Below, piece by piece: positions 34,201 to 44,430 of a DNA stretch of 64,000 bases. The DNA comes from Elmis aenea. Taxonomy: Eukaryota > Arthropoda > Insecta > Coleoptera > Elmidae. How positions within the stretch are numbered: the stretch's first letter is position 1; every line of letters starts with the position of its first letter. The stretch is from contig OX393581.1 in NCBI GenBank assembly GCA_947652605.1, positions 5,088,640 to 5,152,639 on the forward strand, in the 5' to 3' direction. A program made the translations under genes and the position numbers. Under the pieces are notes generated by a model, which saw only the letters and a list, made by a program, of their open reading frames with translations, was not told where the DNA came from and did not search any database.

Positions 34201-35836
34201 ATCGCAGTACCTAGGCTAACGGCTTGGAACCAGTTTCTTGATTTTCACCAGTAAATTTTTCCGGGCTTTGTATTTGACATATACATTTGACAAATACATT
34301 CGCAAAAGAAAGACCGACGCTTGGGCTAAACATGCCCAGGTAATTTTAGAACCATAACTTTAATAATTTTCTAGTTATTGTATCCTGTAAGGGGTGTTGT
34401 CTTACAGTATTAATGTTATTAACCATATATGCGGTATATATTGCAAAACAGGTACCGACGCTTGGGCGTCTTTTGCTAAAATTGACAAAAACGGCTTCGA
34501 CTATGTAAGCTAAACATACTCAGATAATTGTAGAACAATCTCTTTAATAATTTTCTAGTTATTGTATTTTATACGGGGAGTTCTTTTACGGTATTAATGT
34601 TATCGTCCATACATGCGGTATATATTGTAAAAGAGGTACCGACGCTTGGGCGTCTTTTGCTAAAATTGACAAAAACGGCTTCGACCATGTCAGCTAAGCA
34701 TTCCCAGGTAATTTTAGAACCATGACTTAAATAATTTTCCAGTTATTGTATCTTTTACGGGGTGTTGTCTTACGGTATTAATGTTATCATTCATATATGC
34801 GGTATATATTGTAAAAGAGGTACCGACGCTTGGGCTTCTTTTGCTAAAATAGACAAAAACGGCTTCGATCATGTCAGCTAAGCATTCCCAGGTAATTTTA
34901 GAACCATGACTTAAATAATTTTCTAGTTATTGTATCTTTTACGGGGTGTTGTCTTACGGTATTAATGTTATCATTCATATATGCGGTATATAATGTAAAA
35001 GAGGTAGCGACGCTTGGGCGTCTTTTGCTAAAATAGACAAAAACTGCTTCGACTATGTTAGCTAAACATGTCCAGGTAATTTTAGAACAACGCCTTTTTT
35101 AACTTTCTAGTTATTGTATCTTATACGGGGTGTTGTCTTACGGTGTAAGTGTTATCTTCTTATATGCCGTATATATTGCAAAAGAGGTACCGACGCTTGG
35201 GCGTCTTTTGCTAAAAATGACAAAAACGGCTTCGACCATGTTAGCTAAACATACCCAGGTAATTTTAGAACCATAACTTTAATAATTTTTTAGTTATTAA
35301 ATCTTATACGGGGTGTTATTTTACGGTATTAATGTTATCGTCCATACATGCGGAATATATTGTATTAGAGGTACCGACGCCTGGGCGTCTTTGCTAAAAT
35401 TGACAAAAACGGCTTCCACTAGATTTGCCAAACATGCCCAGGTAATTTTAGAACAACGCCTTTTTTAATTTTCTAGTTATTGTATCTTATACAGGATGTT
35501 GTCTTACGGTATTAATGTTATCATCCATATATACTAGGGTATATACCTATTGCAAAAGTAGTACCGACGCTTAGGCGTCTTTGGCTAATGTTAACAAAGA
35601 CGAATTCGACTATGTTAGCTAAACAATGTACCCCTTGATCTCACTGTGAAGCGTCAGTTAATCCACTTCAAAATAACTTTATTTATGAATAAAACATACA
35701 GTGTAAAAATATTTAGGGCAAACATTTTTAGTTCTTGCTTCCCAACAATAAATTTTTCCGGTCATTGCATTTGGCACGTACCCCCTGTAGAAGTTTCACA
35801 TACTTCTTGGGGGTCCATAGACCACTGATCTAGGCA
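34200..35836. mobile_element. hAT-like element carrying ~184-bp tandem array B
   Basis: The left end (ACGGCTTGGAACCAGTTTC, then AATTTTTCCGGGCTTTG) and right end (TTTTTCCGGTCATTGCATTT ... GGGTCCATAGACCACTG) bracket the array. The right segment matches the flank of array A (13279-13515). Near-identical octamers CTAGGCTA and CTAGGCAA abut the ends, compatible with an 8-bp hAT duplication bearing one change. The insertion separates two pieces of a Tc1 transposase fossil. No coding capacity is seen. Confidence 0.65.
34310..35625. repeat. Tandem array B, ~184 bp unit, ~7 copies
   Basis: GGTACCGACGCTTGGGCGTC (with small changes) recurs near 34451, 34637, 34821, 35005, 35187, 35371 and 35552, spacing 181-186 bp. 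Each unit continues with TTTTGCTAAAATTGACAAAA, CATGCCCAGGTAATTTTAGA, TTTTCTAGTTATTGTATCTT and GGGGTGTTGTCTTACGGT. The perfect small inverted repeat GACGC-TTGG-GCGTC is kept in most units. Array A at 12544 is the same family. Confidence 0.93.
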
Positions 35837-35935
35837 ACGACCAACTGGTGATGGGTTCACTCTGTAATAGGACAATGACCCTAAACACAAATCAAGATTG
35901 TGCAAAGGCTATTAAGAAAGAAAAAAAGGCAGGCA
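35837..35935 (+). pseudogene. Tc1-like transposase fossil, right fragment
   Basis: Translation around 35865-35925 gives Q-stop-DNDPKHKSRLCKGY, matching the FQQDNDPKHxS block that holds the second catalytic Asp of Tc1 transposases. One in-frame stop replaces a Gln. It belongs with the left fragment at 34021-34200. The third catalytic region is not visible downstream. Confidence 0.75.
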
Positions 35936-37160
35936 ATTTCGTTTTCGTTTCGATCAAAATCGAACGAAATATTTTTCGTTTTCAGTCCCTTCTTAAAAGT
36001 CTTATTGCGCACGATACAAAACCATTTGAGTCAGACATGAACTAGTGCGTAAAGGGGTTAATTTTGAAATACATCAATTAAAAACAGTAAAAATCTTTAG
36101 GTCAGGCCTTTATCCAAAAAAAAGACAGTAACGACACCTAATTTTTTTATTTTGTCCAAAGTGTAGCATCTTTAACAAAATTAAGTGAAATAATCTTTAA
36201 TTTTTATTTGCGTATCGCAATTTTCTTGTGAAATTTGTAACGTTTTCCTTAACTTGATTGTCATTTTCCGTTTATGTAAATTAATTATTGTAATACATCA
36301 ATCACAGTCGTGTTTAACCCTAGTAAGGGTAATATAATATCACCATCCAAGGAACAATTACCACAGGAAACAATCAATTATTTAGTGTGAAATGTGGCCG
36401 GCTTCATAGAGACACGGCCGTTTTTGTGGTCCGCCAATGCTGTAGTAAGAACGTAAAACATTGGTTGCGCTCCGGCAGGAAGCTTTCGTCGTATTATGAA
36501 ACGAAATCAGGAAGGTTTGAAAGAATATTTAACGAGATTACAATGTGGCAGTTCCGCGTTACCCGCTCGGTTGATAACCAATTTAGACAGTGGCTCAGAT
36601 AAAAGCGCTGTCAGAAAGTGTGAGATGAAGTTATTTTAGCCAAGCCGTTCGAGACAGGCTCACAAAAGATCGCATAAGAAATGAATCTGTAAATCAGGAC
36701 GAACAAAGATGACTTCCACCTGCAAATAGCGATCATCCGTCTCGGCGGCGGGGATCACTACGCTCGAATTAACGAGACACAACCGGATGCCATCAACTAA
36801 GGACGAAGATAAATGAGCCCGGGATGAACCAACAAGGATAAAGTTAAATAAGAAACGGGCCGTAATGAAGCAGAGACACATGCGATTTGCGCTGAAACTT
36901 CCGAAACTTCCGAAATATAAGATAAACGTTACTACCTACGGTCAAGATCGAATCTAAATCAAAACATCCTGAAATGGCTTTTAGGTTTTCTTTTATTTGG
37001 GAGATTGCACGAGGCGATTTGTCAACGTACGTCTTCCAACATTGCTTGTATTTTTTTGCGAATCCGCTAAGAAACAAACATCACTTAATTTTTTTTTGTA
37101 TTTACGCGCATCAATACTTTTACTTTTTTTAACAATAAAAGCAACAAACTATAAAGACAT
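35936..37160. other. Non-coding DNA with a GC-richer tract
   Basis: About 36385-36900 is richer in G+C and CpG with small open frames on both strands (36387-36602, 36660-36881) but no known domain. The flanks are AT-rich and unassigned. Confidence 0.4.
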
Positions 37161-37162
37161 TA

Positions 37163-38452
37163 ACGGGTGGGCTTAAAGTAAGTGGATTTTTAAAATATCA
37201 AGTGCACTGTTTCTAAAACAATTGCATGTGATGTTTGACAAGTGTAACGGAGACACCGAATGTCAGTGTGTGTATTTTGGTGCAGTTGATTATTGTGTTT
37301 GTATGTCCAATGGAAAAGCGAGTTGATTTTCGTCGTCGTGTGTACAAACTTCTTGGACAACTATCAAAAAAAGAGGTAATAAACCATTTTAAAACAGAAA
37401 ATGTTGCAAGATCCACTTTATATAAAATCATCAAACGATGGGAAATGGGATTTCCTATTGAGGAAAAACCAAAAAGTGGTAGACCACCCCGTTTGAATAA
37501 TAGACAACAAAGAGGTGTAACATCAAGGGCTGAAAATAAAGTTGGAGCATCACAACGCAAGTTGGCGGTGAAATATGGCGTTTCTAGGGGTTGCATACGA
37601 AATATTTTAAGAAAAAACAACCTAAGATATTACAAACGGAAGCAGACTCCTAAATACACGGCAAAGCAATTAGAAGAAATACCCAAGAAATGTAGAAAAT
37701 TACGAAGAGAGTTTTTAACAGGAAAAATTTCCATCGTTATGGACGACGAAAAATATTTTTCTTTCACAAACACCAATCTGCCAGGAAACGATGGGTATTA
37801 CACTAGCAATAAAGAAAATGTTCCAAACGACGTCAAATATAAACCAAAAGCGAAATTTGAAAAAAAGGTCTTGGTCTGGGTGGTCATCTCGGATAAAAGC
37901 ATTTCTCAACCAGTCATCAGACCTTCGACTGGTCCTGCTATTAACGCTCAGGCGTATCAGCGTGAGTGTTTACCTATTGTTGAGAAATTTGTAAGAACAT
38001 ACCATAAGGATGGGGAATATGTCTTTTGGCCTGACCTAGCTAGCAGTCATTATGCTGCTACAACTCAAAATTGGTTAAAAGAAAAAAACATCAATTTTGT
38101 AGCCAAAGAAGCTAACCCTCCAAATATACCCAAAGCAAGACCTATTGAGGATTTTTGGTCAATACTGTCAAGACTTGTTTATAGTGAAGGCTGGGAGGCT
38201 AAATCGGTGAAACAACTGCAAACTAGAATCAAAAAGCAAATCAAAAACGTTAGCCTAGATGTTGTCCAGAATATGATGGCGAAGGTTAAATCTAAGTTAA
38301 GAAAAATTGAAGAGGGAGGTCCATTTGCCATTTTATAAATTAAATGAAATAATAGTGTAACTGTTGACTGTAAACGGAATTTTTCATTACGGTTTTGTTA
38401 TATTATCTATATACAACAATAAAATAATTCCACGTACTTTAAGCCCACCCGT
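37163..38452 (+). mobile_element. Mariner-like transposon, apparently complete (1290 bp)
   Basis: Terminal inverted repeats of about 25 bp with one mismatch: the left reads ACGGGTGGGCTTAAAGTAAG and the right, inverted, ACGGGTGGGCTTAAAGTACG. TA lies on both sides (37161-37162 and 38453-38454). The length and single-gene layout fit the Tc1/mariner superfamily. An uninterrupted transposase frame fills the centre and an AATAAAA signal lies near 38418-38424. It is the only element here that shows complete ends and an intact gene together. Confidence 0.95.
37310..38338 (+). CDS. Mariner-like (DD37E-spaced) transposase
   Basis: 342 codons from the ATG at 37310 to a TAA. The frame is open upstream to 37235 but without another ATG. 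The enzyme should cut the element's inverted ends and insert it at TA sites in nuclear DNA. Residues 1-110 hold two helix-turn-helix-like regions (KRVDFRRRVYKLLGQLSKKE; KVGASQRKLAVKYGVSRGCI) separated by the GRP-like basic stretch KPKSGRPPRL. The RNase-H-like core shows IVMDDEKYFSF (first Asp), VFWPDLASSHYA (second Asp) and NPPNIPKARPIEDFWSIL (third acid). I count 37 residues between the second Asp and the Glu of PIEDFW, hence DD37E (38 to the following Asp). The C-terminus, KVKSKLRKIEEGGPFAIL, is intact. No stop or frameshift is seen. The length is normal for mariner transposases. Activity is inferred, not shown. Confidence 0.93.
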   Translation: MEKRVDFRRRVYKLLGQLSKKEVINHFKTENVARSTLYKIIKRWEMGFPIEEKPKSGRPPRLNNRQQRGVTSRAENKVGASQRKLAVKYGVSRGCIRNILRKNNLRYYKRKQTPKYTAKQLEEIPKKCRKLRREFLTGKISIVMDDEKYFSFTNTNLPGNDGYYTSNKENVPNDVKYKPKAKFEKKVLVWVVISDKSISQPVIRPSTGPAINAQAYQRECLPIVEKFVRTYHKDGEYVFWPDLASSHYAATTQNWLKEKNINFVAKEANPPNIPKARPIEDFWSILSRLVYSEGWEAKSVKQLQTRIKKQIKNVSLDVVQNMMAKVKSKLRKIEEGGPFAIL

Positions 38453-38540
38453 TAAATATAAAAATCAAGGAAAATTCTAATCCCTAATAATTTCAAGTTC
38501 GATTAAATGGAGCAAAAATTGCCAATAAATGGTTAAATTA

Positions 38541-40077
38541 CACAAGCCGACATGATTTTTGTTGCTTCGAATTTGATTGGTGTTATTTACTAATTCGGTG
38601 GCGCCGATTACGAATCTGTTTTTAGTTTTTTGATATTACATCACGTTTTCAAAAAAAAGAATTTTTTAATAAATTGGATCGGCTGCACAGCTGTGCAGGT
38701 ACGATGCGACCTCTTCTAGACCCGAGCATATTGGTCCTTCGGACTAGCTACTTAATACCTGTTGTCCTGGTTTCCCAGATTTGTAACAGTTAGAAATCAG
38801 TCAAACTACAATAATTTTACTAACCTTTAAATTAATATGTATGTAACCCGTTTGTTCTATACATCAGGTAAAATTAAAATCCTTTATTTGCGTATGGCAG
38901 TTATTCTACGTATTGGACCCAAACTTTTCATTTTGCCGAAAAGCTTGATGAGATAGCGAAAATCTTTGTGTGCCATTAAATTCAAAGCATGTTACTTATA
39001 TAAGAACAGCTATTTTAATATAAATTATACAAAAAGTTTTTTGTCTAAAAGTCTAAATAGTTTTAAAATTAATTTTTTTGTTTAAAAACTCGTTAATCCG
39101 TTTTTCTATTTTCCTGAAAAGCTAGATGTGATAGCGAAAATCTGTGTGCCATTGAATTATTTATATAAGAACAGCATTTCTATCATAAATTATACAAATA
39201 GTTTTTTGTTTAAATAGTTTTGAAATAAAAAATTCTTTTTTAAGCCTTAATAATCTTTTTTTTTCCATTTTGCTGAGAAACTTGATGAGATAGCGAAAAA
39301 CTGCGTGTGCCATTGAATGCAGAGCATGTTAAATATATATATGAACAGCAATTCTAATGTAAACCATACAAATAGTTTTTTGTTTTAATAGTTTTGAAAT
39401 AAAAAATTCTTTTTTAAGCCTTAATAATCTTTTTTTTTTCCATTTTGCTGAGAAACTTGATGAGATAGCGAAAAACTGCGTGTGCCATTGAATGCAGAGC
39501 ATGTTAAATATATATATGAACAGCAATTCTAATGTAAACCATACAAATAGTTTTTTGTTTAAATAGTTTTGAAATAAAAAATTCTTTTTTAAGCCTTAAT
39601 AATCTTTTTTTTTTCCATTTTGCTGAGAAACTTGATGAGATAGCGAAAAACTGCGTGTGCCATTGAATGCAGAGCATGTTAAATATATATATGAACAGCA
39701 ATTCTAATGTAAACCATACAAATAGTTTTTTGTTTTAATAGTTTTGAAATTTAATGTTTTTTTTTTTTGGAGAACTATTAATCTGTTTACCATTTTGTTG
39801 AAAACCTTGATGTGATAGCGAAAATCTGTGTGCGCCATTGAATTCAAAGCAAATATAATTTTCATTGTGCAAATAGTTTTTTGTTTAGATAATTTTGAAA
39901 TTTAATTATTTGTTGTTTTTCTTCAAAAACTCAATAATCTGTTTTTCCATTTTGCTGAAAAACTATATGTGATAGCGAAAAACTGAGTATTCCATTGAAT
40001 TAAGAGCATGTGGTAATTTACATAAGAACAGTCAAAATTAAAACAACGTTCACAAAGTTCTGAAATGTCGGCCTGTG
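38541..40077. mobile_element. TIR-bounded element carrying tandem repeats, copy 2
   Basis: The left end CACAAGCCGACATG and right end ATGTCGGCCTGTG form a short terminal inverted repeat. The left unique segment (GGTGTTATTTACTAATTCGG; GACCCGAGCATATTGG) and right segment (CGTTCACAAAGTTCTGAAAT) match the copy at 5257-6954, while the number and spacing of internal repeats differ. It has no transposase. This copy begins less than 100 bases after the mariner-like element, with no sign that the two are connected. Confidence 0.78.
38925..40020. repeat. Tandem array, ~156-177 bp unit, ~7 copies, with a fresh triplication
   Basis: The GAAAAACTTGATGAGATAG-type unit recurs near 38930, 39106, 39263, 39438, 39613, 39790 and 39946. 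Three consecutive units (39198-39371, 39372-39546 and 39547-39721; 174, 175 and 175 bp) are almost identical, while the outer units are diverged, so the array expanded locally and recently. The twin minus-strand open frames at 39329-39526 and 39504-39701 are artefacts of this. Confidence 0.92.
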
Positions 40078-40609
40078 TTTATTTAAGACTTTGTTTATAT
40101 CTACTCTCTCTAGTTCATATTTCTTGCACTAATTAATTGTCATCGATTTGTGTTTTATACCAAAGATGCCACATTTTTAAAATATGTCGCCTAGCGATAT
40201 CAAGTAGCACTTCGTTAGATAACGGACTTTAAAAACATAAAGTTTTTATTTGCAAGTTGGTTATTTAAACAGTCGCAAACCCTTTTTATTTAATTTTATT
40301 TATGTAATAAACTTTTACATAAAAATGGCCCATAAAACGTTATCTGTAAGTGCAGCAAAGTTAATAGTGTACTTCTCTAAGAACTTTATATCTGACCACA
40401 CGTATTACAAACGTTCCCATTACACTAGAGGTTAAAATAATTGGAACTAGCATTGTTGTCTGCCGCTTTTAGGTCCAAGATGGTGCAACACTGTAACATT
40501 ATTACATATAGCAACTTCGGCACATAAAATGACACGCTATTTATGACAAATGGTGTCTAATTCTTTTTAAACAAAAACACAATTTTTAAGAATCTATGTA
40601 GGCCAAATT
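40078..40609. other. Non-coding DNA upstream of a mariner pseudogene
   Basis: No clear mariner inverted repeat was found here, so the left limit of the next element is unknown. Otherwise unassigned AT-rich sequence. Confidence 0.4.
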
Positions 40610-41644
40610 TTGTGTCATTTTGGTATTAAAGATGGGTCAAAACGGTTTCGATTGGAGCAAGAATCCTTGGAAGATAATGCAAGAACAGGAAGGACTGTGG
40701 AAGTGGTGACGGACGACACGATTGCCCATGTTGAGGAACTCGTATTAGGCGATCGACGATTGAAGGTGAAAGAACTATCAAAAATGTCGGGGATTTCAGA
40801 TACCAGCATTCGCCGAATCCTCCACGATCGGTTAGACATGAATAAAGTTAGTGCAAGGTGAGTCCCCAAACATCTCTCAGCAGTTCAGCGCCAGCGTCGT
40901 GTTAAATGTGCTCGATCCTTTTTGGGGCTCTGTGGAGAAAATCCTGTGGACGTGTTGAAGACAATCGTTACAGGGGATGAAACCATGGTTCCCTACTGTG
41001 ATCCTTTGTCCAAAAGAGAATCGATGGAATGGAGGCGAAAAGTAGAAGCACCGCCAAGAAAGTTCAGGGTCTGTCAGTCGACAAAAAGGGTGATGGCTAC
41101 GATCTTTTGGGATTGTGAGGACATTCTTCTCATAGATTTTAAAGAACGCAACACCACAGTCAACGGGGAATATTATGCAGCACTCATGCACAAATTACGA
41201 CAAAACTTTCGGGAAAAAGGACGTGGGAAACTAACCAGAGGCGTACGTTTACTGCACGACAATGCCCCCGTGCACATTGCTGAAATTGCTCAAGCCACAA
41301 TTCGTGACTGCGGTTTTAAACAAATCGATCACCCTCCGTATAGTCCAGATATGGCCCCCAGTGACTATTACCTGTTTGGAAATTTGAAAAAAGACCTTCG
41401 CGGGCGCCATTTCAGTGACAACTAAGAGGTGAGGGCTGCAGTTTGGGCACATTTTGCAGACAAACCGAAGGCATATTTTTTTGGCGGTAAAGAATTGTTG
41501 CTAAAACGATTTAATAAGTGCAATGATGTCAGGGGGGATTATATTGAAAAATATAATTTAATTTTGAGCCTACGCCGTTTCTTTCATAGTCAGGTCGGGA
41601 AATTTTGGCGCTCACCTCGTACAATTAAATATAAACCCAAGTGA
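40610..41644 (+). pseudogene. Mariner (DD34D) transposase pseudogene
   Basis: One continuous frame of 345 codons, the normal mariner length, broken only by TGA at 40859-40861 and TAA at 41423-41425. Recognisable blocks are VEVVTDDTIAHVEELV and LSKMSGISDTSIRRIL (helix-turn-helix), VPKHLSAVQRQRR (the WVPH-like linker, where TGA replaces the expected Trp), TIVTGDETM (first Asp), LLHDNAPVH (second Asp) and HPPYSPDMAPSDYYLF (third Asp). 34 residues separate the second and third Asp, as in true mariners. The normal ATG is absent: the region before CHFGIKDG is degraded. It belongs to a different subfamily from the gene at 37310. Confidence 0.93.
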
Positions 41645-42763
41645 AATAAAAAGCGCAATTTGTTAAATTATTAATTGTTACATGGGGCTGTGCGCGTCTG
41701 AAACCTTGTAATTTGCATTTGGAATATTCTCATGAGCCATTTTACCAACCGTTACATTTCATTTATACTTGGCGCTAATATAAGATGGTAACGTTTTGTC
41801 GATTAAAACTGCAGAGATATGTAAACGTGTTCATGGCTGGTCTGGATGGGTAACGGGTAAGTAGTACCCCTGCACATTACATGTTAATCGGGCGCGCATC
41901 TGGCAATTACCTGTTATGAAATCTAATTTTGGCGTCCTAACAAGATGGTCTATTATTGCGGATGTAAAATAATACCGCCGTGATTGCAGGACATTCCCGG
42001 CGAACGTGACAATCGCCGCAGATCCGGGGGATCCGAGAGCGGGGACTTCTGGACCGTCAAGCGGCTTACCGGTCGACTAAATATAATTATGTCGGACGCT
42101 AAATGAAACCTACAGGTCCGACTAACGCAATAACGCATTTTCTGCAAAACACTAATTTCATTAAACGCTCGCTCATATTGACATTTTAATGAAAATTTAA
42201 TTTGCGCCGCTTGAAAAATCAAGCTAATATGAAAATTTTAAACATCAAAGCAATCCGTCCGGAGAGGCTTAATTGCCACTCGAAGCATTCAAATTTAAGT
42301 ATTTTGCGCGCATTGTTTTATTTTGCGCGTTCGCAATGGCACGTACAGACAATTGGGCGATCTGCAATTGACAAAATTTCCTTTTTTTTCCAAAAAAGGA
42401 ACGCTCAGTGCCCGTTTCATCCGCTTTCGACGTCGCGAAATTGAATTTAGTACCGCGCGATTAGAAATAAATTGTATTTTCACCTTTCACGTCCAACCAA
42501 ATGTTTCATTTAAAACAAAATTGAAAAAGTGTAAGCCAAAAATGTCAGATGAGCATTTTAAAATCAAAACTCCATTCTAATAAAAGTAAACGCAGTGCCA
42601 GCCTTTAGAGGTCGTAAAGTCGGGACCTGACCAAGGGCGCCAACCAAGTTGGGGAGCACTCGGTTCCCCACAAGTTTTTATTGGGAAGATTAAAACAATT
42701 CAATGAAAATCCAAAAATCTGGGGTTTTAATATAATGTAGACAATATAAAAGCAAGTTTTATA
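41645..42763. other. Non-coding DNA with a GC-richer tract
   Basis: About 41940-42450 is of balanced composition with CpG sites (for example GATCCGGGGGATCCGAG near 42020). Overlapping short frames show no domain. Downstream to 42763 is unassigned. Confidence 0.4.
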
Positions 42764-43566
42764 CAGGGTGTCCCAATTATACACCGCCAAAAATTAGGTG
42801 CATATTCCTGAGTGAAAATGATGACCATTTGTCAAATATTTTGTTATCCGAAAATGCTTCCTTTCAAAGTTAGAGACCTCCAAAGTTGCAAGAAAAAAAA
42901 AAACAAAAAATCGAACACGTCCTAGCCGTTTAAGCTAGAGCTATCAAACTTGGCCGAAATGTTTAGGTGTTTCCCATTGACTTTGTGGGATAATTAGAAG
43001 GAAAACACGTAATTGGAAGTATGATTTATAGTCAGGTCATCCGCTTACCATCTTCAGAATTGTTTTCTCTGGAATAAAATTGAAAATGTAATTCGTCCAT
43101 AAGAAAGTACGACTTAAGAGGAAAAAATTCGTCCCTTTTTGTTTTTAGTTGTAAACGTAGCCGTTTTCGAGAAAATTAGCGCTAAAGATGCATCGACAAA
43201 CTGTTTATACTTACACCTCAAATATTTTTTTTTACTAAACTTAGTTGGCTAATGTCATGCTTGACTTAAAGCTTGTTCGCCTGGTAAGCGGATGACCTGA
43301 CTATAAATCATACTTCCAATTACGTGTTTTCTTTCTAATTATCCCACAAAGTCAATGGAAACACCTAAACATTTCGGCCAAGTTTGATAGCTCTAGCTTA
43401 AACGGCTAGGACGTAATCGATTTTTTTATTTTTTTTTCTTGCAACTTTGGAGTTCTCTAACTTTGAAAGGAAGCATTTTCGGATAACAAAATATTTGACA
43501 AATGGTCATCATTTTCACTCAGGAATATGCACCTACTTTTTGGCGGTGTATAATTGGGACACCCTG
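42764..43566. mobile_element. Foldback MITE, CAGGGTGTCCCAATTATACA family, copy 1
   Basis: An 803-bp element bounded by TA (42762-42763 and 43567-43568) with nearly identical inverted arms of about 290 bp. The outermost text is CAGGGTGTCCCAATTATACA. Shared arm blocks include TGAAAATGATGACCATTTG, GTTTAAGCTAGAGCTATCAA and GGTCATCCGCTTACCA. A unique centre of about 220 bp (AGCGCTAAAGATGCATCGAC) is present in the opposite orientation in the copy at 61219. Open frames at the arms are artefacts. Confidence 0.93.
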
Positions 43567-43568
43567 TA

Positions 43569-44430
43569 TGTAGTAGTCTCAATAACAAAGTTCAATTCTT
43601 GCAAATACATTCTCAACAGTTACACGAAATAAACAAAGCAGTAGTTTTTCACAATATTTTGATTTAAGACTTTTAAATTTGTATCAAAACTTCACAATAA
43701 AATTTGTGTATGAGTATGGTATATCTTGAATATTTTTAAAACTGGATATTCTTTAGAGTTTTCGTGAGATTGATATGTGGTTTTGTTACGTTGAGCGGTT
43801 TTTGTATCTCCAAACAGATATGTTCTAGTTGCACTCGCCTTTAAACACAAACGAAGCTTACTAACTTTCCTGTGATTTCTACAGGTACACTAAAAAAAAC
43901 TTAAACGTGCTTTTAAGCTTGCGTACGTGTATGAACTTACATGTTACGTCTTTTATTCCAAGAATAAAACACTATTTTGGGTAAAACTATCTTAAACTCA
44001 CGAAACTTTACAATGCAATGTACCTCTTGGAAGATTTTTAAAGATTCAGATTCATTTCTAAGCTCCTTATATTTAAAAAATTTTAATAATGGATTGTTGA
44101 GCTGTTTATTTTGAAAGGTGCAATTTTATGTTATTTTGAGATAATAATAAACGTTTTGCATTTTAATGTGCATGAAAATATTTATGCTAACTATAAAGCA
44201 ATGTTATTAAAACTTGTTATCTCGGTTACTTATATTTTTTCAGTATACAATTTCGCAGAGACGTTAGCGAAGCGCCATTTTTAATGACTTTGACTTAAGC
44301 CTATAGCTACTTTCGAAATTAATAGTTAATAAAAACTACTGACTTATGTTAATTTTGTCAGATGTGTTTCACTGAAATGATGTTTGGTAAGACAGTATTA
44401 AAGAAAATTGATGAGTAAATTATGTACCTA
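43569..44430. other. AT-rich non-coding DNA
   Basis: No recognised feature. Confidence 0.4.

Noticed and set aside
37213..37620. 135-codon minus-strand frame
   Set aside because: Shadow of the intact mariner-like transposase on the plus strand.
39329..39701. Twin 65-codon minus-strand frames
   Set aside because: Identical because they cover identical 175-bp tandem units; there is no codon or domain signal.
43447..43632. Frame with EFSNFERKHFRITKYL, also seen at 61871
   Set aside because: Shared only because both lie in the right arm of the same foldback MITE; it overlaps the CACCCTG end.
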